From: Caryophanales bacterium
Lineage (GTDB): Bacteria > Bacillota_I > Bacilli_A > RFN20 > CAG-826
Reading direction: 5' to 3'
Assembly: GCA_028726925.1 (NCBI GenBank)
Contig: JAQYPI010000123.1
Coordinates: 1-28,715, forward strand
Length of the DNA: 28,715 nt
The position numbers were made by a program, and so were the translations under genes. This document shows positions 1-6,568 of the stretch, piece by piece. Position 1 is the first letter of the stretch, and each line of letters opens with the position of its first letter. A model generated the notes under the pieces. That model was given only the letters and a program-made list of their open reading frames with translations. It did not search any database and was not told where the DNA came from.

Positions 1-918
1 AAAATGAAGGTCTCCACCATGATCATCGGCCTCACGGTCGTCGCTTTCGGAACCTCTTGCCCCGAACTCGCGGTTTCCGTCTCGGATTCCATCACCTGCC
101 GTCTGCATGGTGGGTACGCGAATGTCGCCATTGGCAACGTCGTTGGTTCTAACATCTGCAATATCCTGATTGTTCTTGGCGTTTCGGCCATCTTCACCCC
201 AATTGCGGTCAAAAAAAGCACCTTGAAAAAAGAGCTTCCTATCATGCTCGGGGCAACCGCGTTATGCGTTTTGTTCGTCTTGCTTTGGAATAACGCGGAC
301 GGAGAATACGCCATTCTCCGTTGGGAAGGCATCATCCTGGTCGTCGGAATCATCGGCTACGTCGCTTACCTCGTCGTTTCTTCCAGACGTCAACAAAAAC
401 TTGGCCTTGAGATGGATGCCGAAGAACCCGACATCAAGGAAATGTCCGTCGGGAAAGCCATCCTGTTCACGGTTTTGGGCCTCCTTGGCGTCATCGTCGG
501 CGGCGAAGCTGTCGTCTATGGGGCCAAGAACATCGCGGTCGGCATCGGGACCGCGGCCAGTCTCGACCATGACCTCGTTGAATCCCTCGTCGGCCTCACG
601 ATCGTCGCGGTCGGCACCTCGTTGCCCGAACTCATCGTTTCCACCCGTGCGGCGATGCGGGGCCAAAACGACATGGCCCTTGGCAACGTCATCGGCTCCA
701 ACATCTTCAACATCCTCTTCGTCTTGGGCATTGCCTCCACGGTGAATCCCCTCGTCGTGGGAAATCAAATCTGGGTCGATCTCGTCGTTATGGCGGGAGC
801 AGCCCTTCTTCTTTTTGGCCTTTCTTTCACCGGGAAAATCAAGAAGATCCACGGTTGGTTGTTCGCGGCTCTTTACGTGGGTTATCTGACTTATTTGGTT
901 TTACGCACGGTGCTCTGA
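1..918 (+). CDS. Na+/Ca2+ exchanger-type cation antiporter (CaCA/YrbG family), 5' truncated
   Basis: This is a multi-pass membrane antiporter of the CaCA superfamily, which exchanges Ca2+ or a similar cation against Na+ or H+. Both hallmark alpha repeats are visible. The first reads GLTVVAFGTSCPEL followed by GNVVGSNICNILIVLG. The second reads GLTIVAVGTSLPEL followed by GNVIGSNIFNILFVLG. An acidic cytosolic loop (about residues 127-146) separates the two halves. The reading frame is open to the first base of the window. Family members normally have a further helix of about 30-40 residues before the first alpha repeat, so the ATG at position 4 is probably internal and the true start lies outside the window. 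The first repeat has Cys where GTSAPEL is usual. The ion specificity cannot be read from the sequence. A hairpin terminator follows directly. Confidence 0.9.
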   Translation, partial: KMKVSTMIIGLTVVAFGTSCPELAVSVSDSITCRLHGGYANVAIGNVVGSNICNILIVLGVSAIFTPIAVKKSTLKKELPIMLGATALCVLFVLLWNNADGEYAILRWEGIILVVGIIGYVAYLVVSSRRQQKLGLEMDAEEPDIKEMSVGKAILFTVLGLLGVIVGGEAVVYGAKNIAVGIGTAASLDHDLVESLVGLTIVAVGTSLPELIVSTRAAMRGQNDMALGNVIGSNIFNILFVLGIASTVNPLVVGNQIWVDLVVMAGAALLLFGLSFTGKIKKIHGWLFAALYVGYLTYLVLRTVL

Positions 919-934
919 CCCTTCCCATTGTTGG

Positions 935-964
935 AAAAGGGGATACCTGTCCTTCCCCTTTTTT
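935..964 (+). terminator. Rho-independent terminator of the exchanger gene
   Basis: An 8-bp perfect stem pairs AAAAGGGG (937-944) with CCCCTTTT (957-964), extended by one A-T pair inside. It lies 17 nt after the exchanger stop codon. The U tract is part of the stem, so it could work in both directions. Confidence 0.65.
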
Positions 965-1014
965 CAATCGGTATCGTTAAATCGGTAAATCATTCAACGT
1001 ATTGTTTTGTTTTC

Positions 1015-1043
1015 TTGCACCTGCGTGCGCTCGTATATAAAAT
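1015..1043 (+). promoter_or_regulatory. Probable sigma-70-type promoter of the lipoprotein gene
   Basis: TTGCAC (1015-1020) and TAAAAT (1038-1043) are separated by 17 bp, about 45 nt upstream of the lipoprotein start. The spacer and -10 region (CGTGCGCTCGTAT, 1024-1036) closely resemble the corresponding part of the ppdK upstream region at 25068-25090. Confidence 0.5.
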
Positions 1044-1088
1044 AACGATTGTCCTAAATGGATCTTTTTGAAAGGAAAAAGAAAAGAA

Positions 1089-2609
1089 ATGAAAAACATG
1101 AAAAATGTTCTTCTCGTTGTTGCTGCGGCAGCTCTTTTGAGTGCTTGCGGTAACCCCGACACCCCGACTCCGGATTCCAGCGTCGAACCGGAACCCAGCC
1201 TCGAACCGGGCGCCTCGGTCATGGGCGGCGTCGTCATTGATTACGGCTCTGACGCCAACCTCCTCACCGCTGGCGTTTTCGGCGACTATTCCGGCGGCTT
1301 CATCTACACCCCGCTCGCCAACACCAAAATCGTCGTCGTCCCGACCTTCTCTGGCGCGAATGAACTCGACTACGCCGAAGTCAACGGCACCCGCCTCGAA
1401 GCCAAAGTCGGCACCGCTGGAACCGAAATCAGCACCTATGCCGGCAAGCTCAGCCTCGAAGGCATCCGCTATGTCGAATACACGATGACCACCGAAGTCC
1501 CGACCTTCAAGTTCCACTCCAAGGCCGTCACCGGTGGAACCCTCCACACCGCGACCATCAACATCGCCGACAACACCACCGATTTCAAACGCTACAACGT
1601 CAAGACCGAAGAGTGGGACATCATCAAAGGCAAGGCCCTCGATTCCTACTTCAAGACCGAAGGCACCCACACCGTCGAGCTCCTCGAAGGTGCGATGGGC
1701 GGCTTCCTCATCCAGGGCGCTGACCTCGAGAACTACCACAGCGGCTACTACTCCTACAAGATTGCCGCTGAAGGTGTCACCGTTGCCAACAACACCCTCG
1801 AAGCCTCCATCAACAACACGATGAAGACCTCCGCCATCTGGAAGATGCCGGCCAATGATCTCACCATCAATGTCACCATGTCCGATGCCATGAAGGTTGG
1901 CACCGATGTCAATCTTGTCCACGACGCTGGCTACGTTGGCGTTGCCACCGTTGGCCTCACCAAGGACTATCATGGCAAAATCAACATCGCCGCGGTTACC
2001 CTCAAGGAATACTGCCTCCCGACCTATGTCGGTCCGACCAATGTCTCCGCTCTCACCGAGGCCGACTATGTCAAATACGCTGGCAAGAACGGCGATGCCT
2101 ATGCTTACAAGACCGCTAAGATCGGCGACGTGACCCTCACCGCGAAGACCGTCACCGGCGCGGACGGCAAGGTCAGCCTCGTTGGCTACGTCAAAGACGG
2201 CGAAGAAACCAACTGGTTCGCCAACGTCGAAAACCAGAAGGCCTACGTCAACCACCTCGTCAGCGGCAAAAAGGTTGTCTACGAAGTCTCCACTGGCAAC
2301 ATCGAAGCCGATGTCACTGCCTATGACAAGGAAGTCAATGGTTATGGCGAAGCTGAAGACTTCGATTGGAAGGCCAACCGTGACGCCACCGTCGCGATGG
2401 TCATGACCTATGGCACCGACGCCTGCCTTGCGGCCACCATGCAGACCGAAGCCAGCGAAGATGGCAAGACGTACTGGGTCGTCAAGAACGGCGATGAAGA
2501 CGTCGTCACCGGCGCGACCTGGACCGACCTCAACACCAAGAAGGAAGGCACCACCTCCTACGTCCAGCTCATCAAGAACGCCGAAGACGCCGCCAAGGCG
2601 ATGTTCTAA
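1089..2609 (+). CDS. Large surface lipoprotein with C-terminal FMN-binding/flavinylation motif
   Basis: This is a secreted lipoprotein of 506 residues. The signal peptide (MKNMKN, then a hydrophobic VLLVVAAAALL core) ends in the lipobox LSAC, with the acylated Cys at residue 20. A Pro/Ser/Glu-rich tether follows (about 22-45). The C-terminal half has FMN_bind-like features: AGYVGVATVGL, then HGKINIAAVTL, and near the end D471-V-V-T-G-A-T477-W-T. The last matches the D-x-x-[S/T]-G-A-T signature that ApbE modifies on Thr in NqrC, RnfG and PplA-type proteins. The N-terminal half (about 50-270) is beta-rich and I do not recognise it. I infer an extracellular flavoprotein, PplA-like in role. I chose ATG 1089 over the upstream TTG 1068 because it gives a normal signal peptide; ATG 1098 is also possible. 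Codon use is strongly biased, as in ppdK, suggesting high expression. Confidence 0.8.
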   Translation: MKNMKNVLLVVAAAALLSACGNPDTPTPDSSVEPEPSLEPGASVMGGVVIDYGSDANLLTAGVFGDYSGGFIYTPLANTKIVVVPTFSGANELDYAEVNGTRLEAKVGTAGTEISTYAGKLSLEGIRYVEYTMTTEVPTFKFHSKAVTGGTLHTATINIADNTTDFKRYNVKTEEWDIIKGKALDSYFKTEGTHTVELLEGAMGGFLIQGADLENYHSGYYSYKIAAEGVTVANNTLEASINNTMKTSAIWKMPANDLTINVTMSDAMKVGTDVNLVHDAGYVGVATVGLTKDYHGKINIAAVTLKEYCLPTYVGPTNVSALTEADYVKYAGKNGDAYAYKTAKIGDVTLTAKTVTGADGKVSLVGYVKDGEETNWFANVENQKAYVNHLVSGKKVVYEVSTGNIEADVTAYDKEVNGYGEAEDFDWKANRDATVAMVMTYGTDACLAATMQTEASEDGKTYWVVKNGDEDVVTGATWTDLNTKKEGTTSYVQLIKNAEDAAKAMF

Positions 2610-2630
2610 TTCGGACTCTGAGTCAAACCA

Positions 2631-2661
2631 AAACCCGTTTCCCTCGCGGAAGCGGGTTTTT
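2631..2661 (+). terminator. Strong Rho-independent terminator of the lipoprotein gene
   Basis: A 12-bp stem pairs 2631-2642 with 2648-2659 (AAACCCG with CGGGTTT plus inner pairs, one of them G-T), with a 5-nt loop and a T tract at 2657-2661. It lies 21 nt after the lipoprotein stop. Confidence 0.9.
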
Positions 2662-2921
2662 CTTGTGAACTTTCCTGCATTGTGGGGGGATCCCGCGCTT
2701 TTATCGAACCGTTTCATCGCAGCATAAAGGATCGGGACCATACCCCGTCTTTGCTTGGGCATGGCGCCGACGCCTTATGTTCAGACGAAAAGCGCGCCTT
2801 CCTACGTGTTATCTTAGAGATAGGTAACAGAAAGGATTTGCCGCCACCTTCCCTTAAAAGGGAGAAAAGCGCCCGGGAACCGGCCGGCTCCAAAAAGGGC
2901 CATTGCAAGCAGGCCACTATG
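2662..2921. other. Intergenic region with no recognisable gene
   Basis: About 260 bp lie between two terminators facing each other. I see no credible coding frame; a 133-codon frame on the plus strand has no family resemblance and runs through the downstream terminator. Two small inverted repeats are present: GTTATCT with AGATA-GG-TAAC (2809-2827) and TCCCTT-AA-AAGGGA (2850-2863). I checked by eye for tRNA T-loops, SRP, tmRNA and RNase P cores and common riboswitch consensus sequences, and found none. Confidence 0.5.
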
Positions 2922-2949
2922 AAAAACGGCGATTCATTTCGCCGTTTTC
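2922..2949 (-). terminator. Terminator overlapping the 3' end of the YwaF-like gene
   Basis: AAAACGGCGA (2923-2932) pairs with TCGCCGTTTT (2939-2948), and the stop codon of the minus-strand gene (2934-2936) lies in the loop. On the minus strand the stem ends in a T run. The stem is flanked by A and T runs on both sides, so it may also stop plus-strand transcripts. Confidence 0.8.
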
Positions 2950-3677
2950 TTTTTCAGGAAGAATTCGTTCGAGGCCTTGATGTCACTCAGATAGGACAGG
3001 ATCGCCATCACGAGAATGGCGAATACAACCGTGACGACAAAGCCCGGGATCCCGGGAATCACAAAGGGCAAGCCGCTTCTTAAGAACATGTAATCGCCCT
3101 CGAATCCTAGCCATCGGTCGATGACTTCGCAATTGAATAGATGGATGAAGCACCCAAGAATGGTCCAGGGATAATCTTTGATATTGTGCCGATAAAACTT
3201 TGCCGCGTGTTCAAAGCAGGGAATCATTAACAGGCCCGTATGCTGCAAAACGCTCTTTAAAATCGGGAAGACCATTACGTCCCTGCAGAAGATTCCTTCG
3301 GGCAACGCGAACGTCAAAACCGCGCCGATGAAACCGAACAGATAAAACATCTTCTTGCCCGTGGTCCAATTCGTCAATGCGATGATCGGAAGGATGATGC
3401 CGCCCAAATTGCAGGGATACATTGGCCACCAACATAGAATGTCGTCCTTTTTGACAAAGAGATAAATCAACCTCCAAGTGACTTCGAATACCAATTGGAA
3501 GATGGCGATGGCGCGCAAGATGATGCGTTTACCTTTGTCCGTGATCCTTCGGCTTCTGCCGAGGAAAATGACCAGGGCCAAAACCAGCAGAACGACGCCA
3601 GTCGAAATGAGGTGAATTCCTTGGTATTGATATTCACCGGGGGTTCCGAGTTCCCCAATTAACCAATTGATAAACAT
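2934..3677 (-). CDS. YwaF/TMEM164-family integral membrane protein (TIGR02206-like)
   Basis: A 247-residue polytopic membrane protein with about seven hydrophobic segments. The signatures WWPMYPCNLGG (about residues 83-93) and LQHTGLLMIP (about 144-153) are those of the YwaF/TMEM164 family. Bacterial members are uncharacterised. Human TMEM164 is a Cys-dependent acyltransferase, and the Cys in PCNL may be the equivalent residue, but that transfer of function is inference. The gene stands alone between a terminator at its 3' end and about 130 bp of non-coding DNA upstream. No clear Shine-Dalgarno sequence precedes the ATG. Confidence 0.8.
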   Translation of the reverse strand: MFINWLIGELGTPGEYQYQGIHLISTGVVLLVLALVIFLGRSRRITDKGKRIILRAIAIFQLVFEVTWRLIYLFVKKDDILCWWPMYPCNLGGIILPIIALTNWTTGKKMFYLFGFIGAVLTFALPEGIFCRDVMVFPILKSVLQHTGLLMIPCFEHAAKFYRHNIKDYPWTILGCFIHLFNCEVIDRWLGFEGDYMFLRSGLPFVIPGIPGFVVTVVFAILVMAILSYLSDIKASNEFFLKKKTAK

Positions 3678-3809
3678 ATAGGAATAGGGTGATTTGGTCT
3701 TTATTGTCCGCCTTCTTCCATCAAAGCGAAACCATAGGGAGATATAACCTGACTTTTGGCGAGGAGAGGAAAAGCCAAACGCCCCCCTCTTTTTCTGCGA
3801 GGAACGGTT

Positions 3810-4337
3810 TTATCGTTTCGTCATCTCGACGAAATGGCTGAGGTAACGGTTCGCTAGAATCGCTTCCACCAGGAACCCGTTGAGAGTGCCGGTGGCAAGG
3901 GAAGCAAGGGCCATGACGGGGAAATAATAGAAAACGCCCCAGGAGCCAAGGTAAGCGACCGCGACGAACATCTGGGCGAGCGCATGCCCATACGCGCCCA
4001 TGATCGAGACCCCGACGGGGGTAAAGAACTTTAGGACGCGGTATCCCAAATACATGAGAAAGAAGCTAACGACCGCGCCGGAGAGGGACATCACGAACCC
4101 CATCCCAAGGAAAGTCCCGGTAAAAAGACTCGCGACCACGACGCGGGCAAGATCGATCGCGAGGGGAATCCAAAAGCCGTAATAATAAATCGCGAGGAGG
4201 ATCACGAGGTTCGCGAGGCCAAGCTTGAGCCCGGGGATACCAAAAGGAATGAAGCTTTCCGCGATGCTCAAGGTGAGAGCCATCGCAAGAAGCAACGCGA
4301 TCGTCGTGAGTTTTTTGATGCCGGCGCGCCGATCCAT
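3810..4337 (-). CDS. Gx transporter family membrane protein (heptaprenyl diphosphate synthase component I-like, PF07456)
   Basis: A 175-residue membrane protein with about five helices. It has the family pattern AESFIPFGIPGLKLGLANLV near the N-terminus (about residues 26-45) and Gly-rich helices (TGTFLGMGFVMSLSGA). These proteins are annotated as heptaprenyl diphosphate synthase component I or Gx transporter, and in Firmicutes often lie beside FMN-binding, NusG-domain-II and ApbE genes. That is the arrangement here: the gene starts 4 nt after the NusG-II gene ends and is last in the apbE unit. By context I infer a role in supplying or moving a flavin or quinone-like cofactor for extracytosolic electron transfer; the transported molecule is unknown. 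No convincing terminator follows. Confidence 0.8.
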   Translation of the reverse strand: MDRRAGIKKLTTIALLLAMALTLSIAESFIPFGIPGLKLGLANLVILLAIYYYGFWIPLAIDLARVVVASLFTGTFLGMGFVMSLSGAVVSFFLMYLGYRVLKFFTPVGVSIMGAYGHALAQMFVAVAYLGSWGVFYYFPVMALASLATGTLNGFLVEAILANRYLSHFVEMTKR

Positions 4338-4341
4338 AAAA

Positions 4342-4791
4342 TCACCCGATGATGATATCCCCCGAAGAGGACCCTTTCACATCGATATAGATGCCGTTAT
4401 AGGCGCAGACGATGGGTTGATTGGGACTCTCGACCCATCCGACGTGGACGCATTCTTGCCCTGGGCAGCCGGAATGGACGACGCCGATGGCGTTGTGCTT
4501 GAGTCCAATCGTCAAGGTCGTCCTGCGGCCCTGAATCACGATTTCTTCGTATGCGTGAACCGAATTCAAGTCAATGGGGTTCCTGTTTTTCCCGTCTTCC
4601 CCCACGATTTCCATTTGCTTCCCTTCGAAAAGCACGGTCGCGCTTAGCCCGGATTCTGGAATCGAGGTGGAGTCCTGAACGGCCCGGACGACGAAAAAGG
4701 AAGCGGTTCCGAGGGAAAGAACCACGAGCAACACGAAATCGAAGAGGTGCCGCAGGAAGAAGTTCTTCTTTTTTGGTTCTTCGCCTTCCAT
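4342..4791 (-). CDS. NusG domain II-containing membrane-anchored protein
   Basis: A 149-residue protein with a basic N-terminus, one transmembrane segment (about residues 14-36) and an outside domain of about 110 residues. That domain ends in the motif SGCPGQECVHVGW followed by PIVCAYNGIYI, the Cys-containing signature of stand-alone NusG domain II (NusG_II) proteins. These are not transcription factors; their molecular role is unknown. They occur repeatedly beside Gx transporter, ApbE and FMN-binding proteins. The three cysteines (about positions 109, 114 and 128) could form a disulfide or bind a metal on the outer face. Only 1 nt separates it from apbE and 4 nt from the Gx gene, so the three are almost certainly cotranscribed. 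Confidence 0.85.
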   Translation of the reverse strand: MEGEEPKKKNFFLRHLFDFVLLVVLSLGTASFFVVRAVQDSTSIPESGLSATVLFEGKQMEIVGEDGKNRNPIDLNSVHAYEEIVIQGRRTTLTIGLKHNAIGVVHSGCPGQECVHVGWVESPNQPIVCAYNGIYIDVKGSSSGDIIIG

Positions 4792-4792
4792 A

Positions 4793-5827
4793 TCATTTCG
4801 CCGAGACGCGTTTCTCGGTCAAGGTTTCGCTTTCTTCCACGAGGCGCGCATAGCCTTTAAACATATCATCGAACAACGCGTATTCAAACCCGAATTTCGC
4901 CCCCCATTCCCGTGCCTTTTCGGGCCCGGCGATCATGACGGACGTCGAGAATGCGTCAAGCAAGGCCGAGTTGTTCCCAACGAGGAACGCCATGGAGTAA
5001 TCCGCGTTGGGGAGCCCCGTCTTGGGGTTGATAACGTGAGAATAAGCGATCCCGTCGACATAGAGATATTGTTCGTAAATCGCGGACGTCGAGATATCAG
5101 AATTCGCGAGGGAATACGTGTTTTCCTTGGGAACGACGCTGTATTGGAGGGATACGTTGTAGGGATTTCCGTCTTTCGTGGTCCCGAAGGAAATCGAGCT
5201 TTGCCCACCGTTGATGACATAATGCTTAGAACCGATGCCTTGGACCATCTGCTTGACCCTCTCGGTTGAGTAGCCTTTCACGAGCCCCCCGAGGTCGATG
5301 TGAGCATCCCCGATTCTCTGAACGGTTTTGGCTTCGGGATCCAAAACAAGGGAAGACGCCTCCATTTCCCGCACAAGCGCCGGAACCTGGGCCTCCGCGG
5401 CTTTGATTTCCTCTCTCGTCGGGCCTTCGTTCCGCTTTTCCCCGTCAAGGCCAAACAAGGTCTCTTTCCATAACAGAGTGAGTTTGCCAATCAAAGGGTT
5501 GAAATAGCCTTCGGTCTTCTCCTGGAGGTCGACCGCGAGGCTCAGGATGTCGAAAAGGTCGTCTTCGACGGCTACGGGGTCGTTGGTTTGATTGATGGAC
5601 CAAAGGTTTTGGTAGGTGGATTCGCTATAGGGGTCGCAGAGGCGGCCGAGGCGGAACGTGAAATCCTGAATCTCGTCCGAGATGTCCCCTTCTGTCGTCT
5701 CGTAATTCCAAGTGAAAAAGGAATGGAACACATCGATGTTGGAACCGGAATAGAAAACCGGGGTTTTCTCACAGGAGGCAAGAACGAGGACGGGAAGCAA
5801 GAGGGAAGGCAAGAGGCGGCGTTTCAT
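4793..5827 (-). CDS. apbE: ApbE-family FAD:protein FMN transferase, lipoprotein
   Basis: A 344-residue enzyme that moves FMN from FAD onto Thr/Ser in the D-x-x-[S/T]-G-A-T motif of extracytosolic proteins. The start MKRRLLPS followed by a hydrophobic stretch and the lipobox LASC shows a lipoprotein anchored on the outer face. Family motifs are in order: DIDLGGLVKGYSTERV, VINGGQSSISFG, YSHVINPKTGLP and LDAFSTSVMIAGPEKA, which includes the Mg-binding region. Likely substrates in this window are RnfG and the lipoprotein at 1089-2609. The start is uncertain. ATG 5827 lies 10 nt after a perfect TATAAT with no ribosome site. A TTG at 5848 preceded by GGAAAGGAAAGG is an alternative. A long upstream ATG (5887) would spoil the signal peptide. 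First gene of the apbE, NusG-II, Gx unit. Confidence 0.93.
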   Translation of the reverse strand: MKRRLLPSLLLPVLVLASCEKTPVFYSGSNIDVFHSFFTWNYETTEGDISDEIQDFTFRLGRLCDPYSESTYQNLWSINQTNDPVAVEDDLFDILSLAVDLQEKTEGYFNPLIGKLTLLWKETLFGLDGEKRNEGPTREEIKAAEAQVPALVREMEASSLVLDPEAKTVQRIGDAHIDLGGLVKGYSTERVKQMVQGIGSKHYVINGGQSSISFGTTKDGNPYNVSLQYSVVPKENTYSLANSDISTSAIYEQYLYVDGIAYSHVINPKTGLPNADYSMAFLVGNNSALLDAFSTSVMIAGPEKAREWGAKFGFEYALFDDMFKGYARLVEESETLTEKRVSAK

Positions 5828-5837
5828 AAGCGGGTAA

Positions 5838-5843
5838 ATTATA
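5838..5843 (-). promoter_or_regulatory. -10 box of the apbE unit (very short or no leader)
   Basis: A perfect TATAAT on the minus strand ends 10 nt before the apbE ATG. I see no good -35 at 16-18 bp. The upstream terminator after rnfB makes a separate promoter necessary here. Confidence 0.5.
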
Positions 5844-5960
5844 GCCAACCTTTCCTTTCCATACACGCGAAATCGGAGAAAGGCCATAAAGGCGCGTACG
5901 CGCGCGTAAAGGGATGGGTTGAGGAATTGCTCGTCCTTTGCCCGCTTGCCACGGAGAGCA

Positions 5961-5985
5961 AAAGAAAACCGCCTTGCGGCGGTAT
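5961..5985 (-). terminator. Rho-independent terminator of the rnf operon
   Basis: On the minus strand ACCGCC-GCAA-GGCGGT (5983-5968) is followed by TTTCTTTT. It is a perfect 6-bp stem with a GCAA tetraloop starting 7 nt after the rnfB stop. It separates the rnf operon from apbE and shows that rnfB really ends here. Confidence 0.85.
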
Positions 5986-5990
5986 TCTCG

Positions 5991-6314
5991 TCACATGCCG
6001 ACGTCGATGGTTTTTCCGTCGGGGCCGGGCGTGTTCTTGAGATAGGCGACGATGGGGTCGAAGTTCTTGTCTTTCTTCCCCGCGCGGCAAGCGCTCACCT
6101 TCTTAACTTCGCCGCTAACAAGCGCTTCGGCGAGGTCGTGGCAGCCCGCTTTCCCGCAGGCGCCGCAATTGACGCCCGGAAGCATTTTGGCGACTGCGTC
6201 GATGCGGGGGTCTTCTTCCACGTGGAAGATCACGGAGAACACGACGAGCAGGATCGCGAAGACGACCGCGAGACCGCCGAGAAGCAAGACAGCGTACAGG
6301 ATGTCAATGGGCAT
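5991..6314 (-). CDS. rnfB: Truncated RnfB: membrane helix plus one Fe-S domain, no ferredoxin domain
   Basis: A 107-residue protein with an N-terminal transmembrane helix (about 5-30) and a domain with C50-x2-C53-x4-C58-x17-C76 (PGVNCGACGKAGCHDLAEAL). This is the typical four-Cys [4Fe-4S] domain of RnfB (PF04060). Ordinary RnfB continues with a ferredoxin-like region carrying two or more further [4Fe-4S] clusters and is about 180-330 residues long. Here translation stops about 30 residues after C76, at a TGA followed within 7 nt by a terminator. No ferredoxin-type Cys pattern appears in the other frames downstream, so this looks like a genuine short form and not a frameshift. Shine-Dalgarno AAAGGA precedes the ATG. 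It is the last gene of the rnf operon. Confidence 0.85.
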   Translation of the reverse strand: MPIDILYAVLLLGGLAVVFAILLVVFSVIFHVEEDPRIDAVAKMLPGVNCGACGKAGCHDLAEALVSGEVKKVSACRAGKKDKNFDPIVAYLKNTPGPDGKTIDVGM

Positions 6315-6316
6315 GG

Positions 6317-6568
6317 TTATTCCTTTCTTTCGGAAGTCGTTTCCTCTTTTGAGGCTTCTTCTTCCTCTTTCTTTTTTTGCATTCGCATTTCCGCGTAATG
6401 GTAGAACTGGCAGGATGCTTGATCGCAGTTATCGCAATTCGGCCCATAGGTCTTCTCGCATCCCTTCGGGGCCGGCGTTTTCACGTAGGCCACGAAGGAA
6501 ATGACGAAGACGGCGAGGAGGAAGAGCGTAAGGACGATCGTGAGGATGATGTATCCGGTTTGCGACAT
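6317..6568 (-). CDS. Small Cys-rich single-pass membrane protein within the rnf operon
   Basis: An 83-residue protein with one N-terminal transmembrane helix (about 6-28), a four-Cys cluster C37-x7-C45-x2-C48-x4-C53 and a highly charged Lys/Glu tail (65-83). I do not recognise it as a named family. The C-x2-C-x4-C part (NCDNCDQASC) resembles the cluster of the adjacent RnfB (NCGACGKAGC), suggesting a paralogue or an Fe-S protein. The layout of one helix followed by four Cys is also like NqrM, the maturation factor for the iron centre of NqrD/NqrE, which are homologues of RnfA/RnfE. The ATG overlaps the rnfA stop by one base (TAATG) and the rnfB gene starts 2 nt after this one ends. It must be cotranscribed with both. 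Confidence 0.8.
   Translation of the reverse strand: MSQTGYIILTIVLTLFLLAVFVISFVAYVKTPAPKGCEKTYGPNCDNCDQASCQFYHYAEMRMQKKKEEEEASKEETTSERKE

Noticed and set aside
1548..1575. V-T-G-G-T in the first half of the lipoprotein as a second flavin site
   Set aside because: It lacks the preceding Asp and is followed by a beta-strand-like stretch and not by the usual helix.
990..2762. A 590-codon open frame antisense to the lipoprotein
   Set aside because: It is rich in Gly, Asp, Val and Phe in the manner of reversed C-ending codons, has no family motifs and crosses the terminator. It is a shadow of the biased codon use.
2682..3083. A 133-codon plus-strand frame in the intergenic region
   Set aside because: It reads through the terminator at 2922-2949 into antisense of the YwaF-like gene and has no recognisable features.
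3755..3779. Hairpin TTTGGC / GCCAAA upstream of the YwaF-like gene as a terminator for the Gx gene
   Set aside because: On the minus strand no T tract follows it and the loop is 13 nt. The T-rich side is on the plus strand, where no gene needs a terminator.
5828..5887. Longer apbE start at 5887
   Set aside because: It adds a charged stretch ahead of the lipoprotein signal peptide and has no ribosome site.
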